A DNA stretch of 64,000 bases from PFJX01 sp044227325 (GTDB taxonomy: Bacteria > Pseudomonadota > Gammaproteobacteria > Burkholderiales > Thiobacillaceae). The stretch is taken from contig JBGAFI010000018.1 of the NCBI GenBank assembly GCA_044227325.1, forward strand, positions 1 to 64,000, read 5' to 3'. The notes under the pieces are model-generated. The model was not told the origin of the DNA and did not search any database. It was given only the letters and a program-made list of their open reading frames with translations. The stretch's first letter is position 1. Each line of letters begins with the position of its first letter. Shown piece after piece: positions 63,746-64,000 of this stretch. The position numbers and the translations under genes are program-made.

Positions 63746-64000
63746 CAGTCTTGGCGTTTCGCTTCGAGGATTTTCAGGCGCGCCTCGAAACGGTCGCCGG
63801 CTTCCCGCAAGGCATCCACGTCGGCGACGAAAACCTGCACGGCATGGGGATCGGCCAGCATGCCCTGTTCGTACACCGCGTATTCGGCCAGATTGCGGCC
63901 GGCGGATTCCAGGGCCTTGTCGCGCCAGGGCGCGAAGCCGCGCAGGAACTGGTCCACCCGGCTCGCGGCGATGTCGCCCAGCCAGGGACGCAGGGCCAGC
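63745..64000 (-). CDS. ubiJ: UbiJ (SCP2-domain ubiquinone accessory factor), C-terminal part; 5' end outside window
   Basis: The frame is open to the window edge (reading LALRPWLGDIAASRVDQFLRGF...). The visible 84 residues contain the helical, charged C-terminal part, ending LREAGDRFEARLKILEAKRQD. UbiJ binds ubiquinone intermediates in the Ubi complex. Its stop overlaps the ubiB ATG. Assigned by this order as much as by sequence. Confidence 0.75.
   Translation of the reverse strand, partial: LALRPWLGDIAASRVDQFLRGFAPWRDKALESAGRNLAEYAVYEQGMLADPHAVQVFVADVDALREAGDRFEARLKILEAKRQD

Overview
The window comes from a high-GC Gram-negative proteobacterium. SecA with its zinc tail, UbiB/UbiJ, a FadL-type outer-membrane protein, a CowN nitrogenase-protection protein and an ackA-xfp pair fit a beta- or gammaproteobacterium, possibly a diazotroph; the exact taxon cannot be fixed from the sequence.

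Positions 1-34144 are the distal part of a surface-polysaccharide (O-antigen or capsule) locus, all on the + strand and very tightly packed, with many 4-base ATGA stop/start overlaps. It opens with the 3' remnant of a broken GDP-fucose synthase and an ABC-type lipid-linked-oligosaccharide flippase. A legionaminic-acid-type operon follows (2483-12693): legB, legC, legG, a formyltransferase, a PIG-L deacetylase, legI/neuB, a neuD-like acyltransferase, then ptmE, ptmF, ptmB and ptmA homologues. This set should make a GDP-linked diamino sugar, convert it to a legionaminic-type nonulosonic acid and activate it with CMP. The deacetylase/formyltransferase pair suggests an unusual N-acyl pattern.

The next part (12737-30258) holds a GT-B-like protein, an AsnB-type amidotransferase, a GT4, an AlgD-like GDP-mannose dehydrogenase and a second neuC/neuA/neuB set (18674-24949). 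Interleaved with that set are a cupin and two unfamiliar glycosyltransferase-like proteins. After it come a Wzy/WaaL-type membrane protein, a perosamine-synthase-like aminotransferase, a methyltransferase, a GT4 and a GT2. The locus ends with a wbpV-wbpL-wbpM-like trio (30409-34144), the usual end of Pseudomonas-type O-antigen clusters. The repeat unit therefore may carry two different nonulosonic acids, a mannuronate (possibly amidated) and 6-deoxy-amino sugars. Base composition is mosaic: 28306-31340 and 22803-23888 are visibly AT-rich.

From 34156 to the end the DNA is mostly uniformly GC-rich and looks like core chromosome: an FAD oxidoreductase, a MidA-family methyltransferase with a damaged 3' end, two small conserved proteins, secA divergent from a DUF721 gene, aroK, an O-antigen-polymerase-like protein with a periplasmic jelly-roll-like insert, VanZ, a sodium:solute symporter, FadL, a chemotaxis receptor, an ECF sigma/anti-sigma pair, an Ala-rich coiled-coil protein, ackA-xfp, a secreted protein, cowN, an esterase, a lipoprotein, ubiB and partial ubiJ. 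A small AT-richer island (about 51166-53044) interrupts this core. It carries four short minus-strand genes (a Cys-motif protein, GIY-YIG-like, GNAT and DUF7662), an integron-like core site and a MITE-like element.
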